A program made the position numbers and the translations under genes. This document shows positions 5,464 through 6,128 of a stretch of DNA of 6,128 nt, one piece after another. The number at the start of each line of letters is the position of its first letter. The first letter of the stretch is position 1. Below the pieces are notes generated by a model. The model was not told the origin of the DNA and made no database searches. It saw nothing but the letters and a program-made list of their open reading frames with translations. The stretch is from Nitrospirota bacterium (GTDB lineage Bacteria > Nitrospirota_A > Leptospirillia > Leptospirillales > Leptospirillaceae), in NCBI GenBank assembly GCA_023480765.1, contig JAMCWZ010000125.1, positions 1 through 6,128 on the forward strand. The letters are read 5' to 3'.

Positions 5464-5961
5464 ATGTTCAGAAGCAAAGTCGTGGCCGTCCTCGCCGTTT
5501 TTGTGATGGCGGCCGGAATGATCGGATTTTCCGGAGTGACCCGGGCAGAAGCCCATATGGATCACCACAGGATGATGATGCACATGATGATGCACGGTGG
5601 CCCGATCCCCTTTTACCTGATGAATCAGGACCGTCTGGGATTGTCCCGGGATCAGGTCAGTCGTCTGATGAAGCTCAAGGAGTCCTTCCGCAAGACGGTC
5701 ATCATGGAAAAAGCCGACATCAAAGTCCTGCATCTTGATATCATGAACGACATGATGCACAGGAAGATCGAGACCTCCGATGTCAAGAAAGACATGGACA
5801 AGATTCTTGAACACAAGAAAGTGATCATGCACCGTTATGCCGACATGGTTTCCAAAGCCCATCTGATTCTTTCGCCAAAGCAATATGAAGAAGTCAAAAA
5901 GCTCTGGCGGGAAATGATGATGATGCATCATGGCATGATGGGGGGCGGTCATCGAATGTAA
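5464..5961 (+). CDS. Spy/CpxP-like periplasmic protein, Met/His-rich
   Basis: This is a 165-residue exported protein. Residues 1-30 form a Sec signal peptide (MFRSK, hydrophobic core, AEA before H31). The mature part is mostly helical and holds the two LTxxQ-like motifs of the Spy/CpxP superfamily in diverged form: LGLSRDQVSRLMKLKESFRK (58-77) and LILSPKQYEEVKKLW (134-148). Family members are periplasmic chaperones, two-component inhibitors or metal-responsive proteins (CpxP, Spy, CnrX, ZraP). Both ends are loaded with metal-ligand side chains: HMDHHRMMMHMMMH near the mature N-terminus and MMMMHHGMMGGGH at the C-terminus. In total 23 Met and 13 His occur in 135 mature residues, with no Cys. 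ATG 5464 has GGAGG 5 bases upstream; an in-frame extension to 5377 would bury the signal peptide. Position after a two-component system and before a terminator fits a regulated stress gene. Cu(I)/Ag(I) binding is inference. Confidence 0.88.
   Translation: MFRSKVVAVLAVFVMAAGMIGFSGVTRAEAHMDHHRMMMHMMMHGGPIPFYLMNQDRLGLSRDQVSRLMKLKESFRKTVIMEKADIKVLHLDIMNDMMHRKIETSDVKKDMDKILEHKKVIMHRYADMVSKAHLILSPKQYEEVKKLWREMMMMHHGMMGGGHRM
5572..5595 (+). repeat. Tandem 12-bp repeat encoding MMMH-MMMH
   Basis: ATGATGATGCAC occurs twice head to tail, in frame, at residues 37-44 of the Spy-like protein. The copies are identical, which suggests a recent slippage duplication that doubled a Met3-His metal-binding-like unit. 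Confidence 0.9.
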
Positions 5962-5988
5962 TGTGTCGGATTTTGAAACATGAACCCG

Positions 5989-6020
5989 AACGGGCATTTC
6001 TGCTGGAGATGCCCGTTTTT
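5989..6020 (+). terminator. Rho-independent terminator after the Spy-like gene
   Basis: AACGGGCAT (5989-5997) pairs perfectly with ATGCCCGTT (6009-6017), with weaker pairing continuing into the 11-base loop. TTTTT (6016-6020) follows directly. It lies 27 bases after the stop and ends the lipoprotein-regulator-kinase-Spy transcription unit(s). Confidence 0.88.
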
Positions 6021-6058
6021 CGTCTCTGGAAGTGTCAGTTGTCAAACACGGGGTGCGT

Positions 6059-6128
6059 ATGGAGATTGCCAAAAAACGGAGAATAAACGCGATCGTTCTG
6101 GGTCTTGCTGTTGCCTGCATGTTTACGG
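6059..6128 (+). CDS. Start of a membrane-targeted or secreted protein, cut by window end
   Basis: From ATG 6059 the frame stays open to the edge: MEIAKKRRINAIVLGLAVAC, then MFT. A basic segment (KKRR) followed by a hydrophobic run is typical of a signal peptide or an N-terminal membrane anchor. An in-frame GTG at 6053 is an alternative start. GGGGTG at 6050-6055 could be a ribosome binding site but is close to the ATG. Only 23 codons are visible, so the family cannot be named. It follows a terminator, so it should have its own promoter within 6021-6058, where none was clearly seen. Confidence 0.5.
   Translation, partial: MEIAKKRRINAIVLGLAVACMFT

Noticed and set aside
4663..6120. 485-codon open frame on the minus strand opposite the kinase and Spy-like genes
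   Set aside because: The plus-strand proteins have complete catalytic motifs, a signal peptide and ribosome binding sites. The antisense product has no recognisable domain, and its His-rich stretch is just the complement of the ATG-rich Met/His codons.

Overview
The window looks like the chromosome of a Gram-negative bacterium. It encodes two proteins with lipoprotein signal peptides, a secreted Spy/CpxP-like periplasmic protein and a two-component system with a periplasmic sensor domain. Moderately GC-rich genes, an AT-richer lipoprotein gene and a Met/His-rich envelope protein would fit a metal-exposed acidophile of the Leptospirillum (Nitrospirota) type. That placement is an impression from sequence style, not a demonstrated assignment.

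Left part (1-2414): the 3' end of atpC, the epsilon subunit of F1Fo ATP synthase, closes an ATP synthase operon and is followed by a strong hairpin terminator. Converging on it from the right is a tight two-gene minus-strand operon. Its first gene encodes a 316-residue lipoprotein with a CsgG/LpoB-like front half and a C-terminal TPR-like repeat. Four bases after its stop begins a 293-residue protein joining an XRE-type helix-turn-helix to a metallo-beta-lactamase-fold hydrolase. Codons for that HTH contain a perfect 23-bp inverted repeat, the most unexpected structure in the window.

Middle (2242-2526): a 173-bp divergent intergenic region carries a perfect TATAAT box before a tRNA-Pro(UGG) gene, a candidate promoter facing the other way, and a hairpin in the predicted leader of the minus operon.

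Right part (2527-6128, all plus strand): a small lipoprotein resembling LpoB-type activators of penicillin-binding proteins, an OmpR/PhoB-family response regulator and a HAMP-containing histidine kinase probably form one operon. After a 120-bp gap comes a Spy/CpxP-like periplasmic protein with Met/His-rich ends and its own terminator. A direct repeat with 11-bp period in that gap is a candidate site for the response regulator. The arrangement suggests an envelope or metal stress circuit: kinase senses in the periplasm, regulator activates the Spy-like chaperone or metal buffer, and the lipoprotein links to the cell wall. A new gene with a membrane-targeted N-terminus begins at the right edge. 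I saw no CRISPR array, insertion sequence or phage gene.
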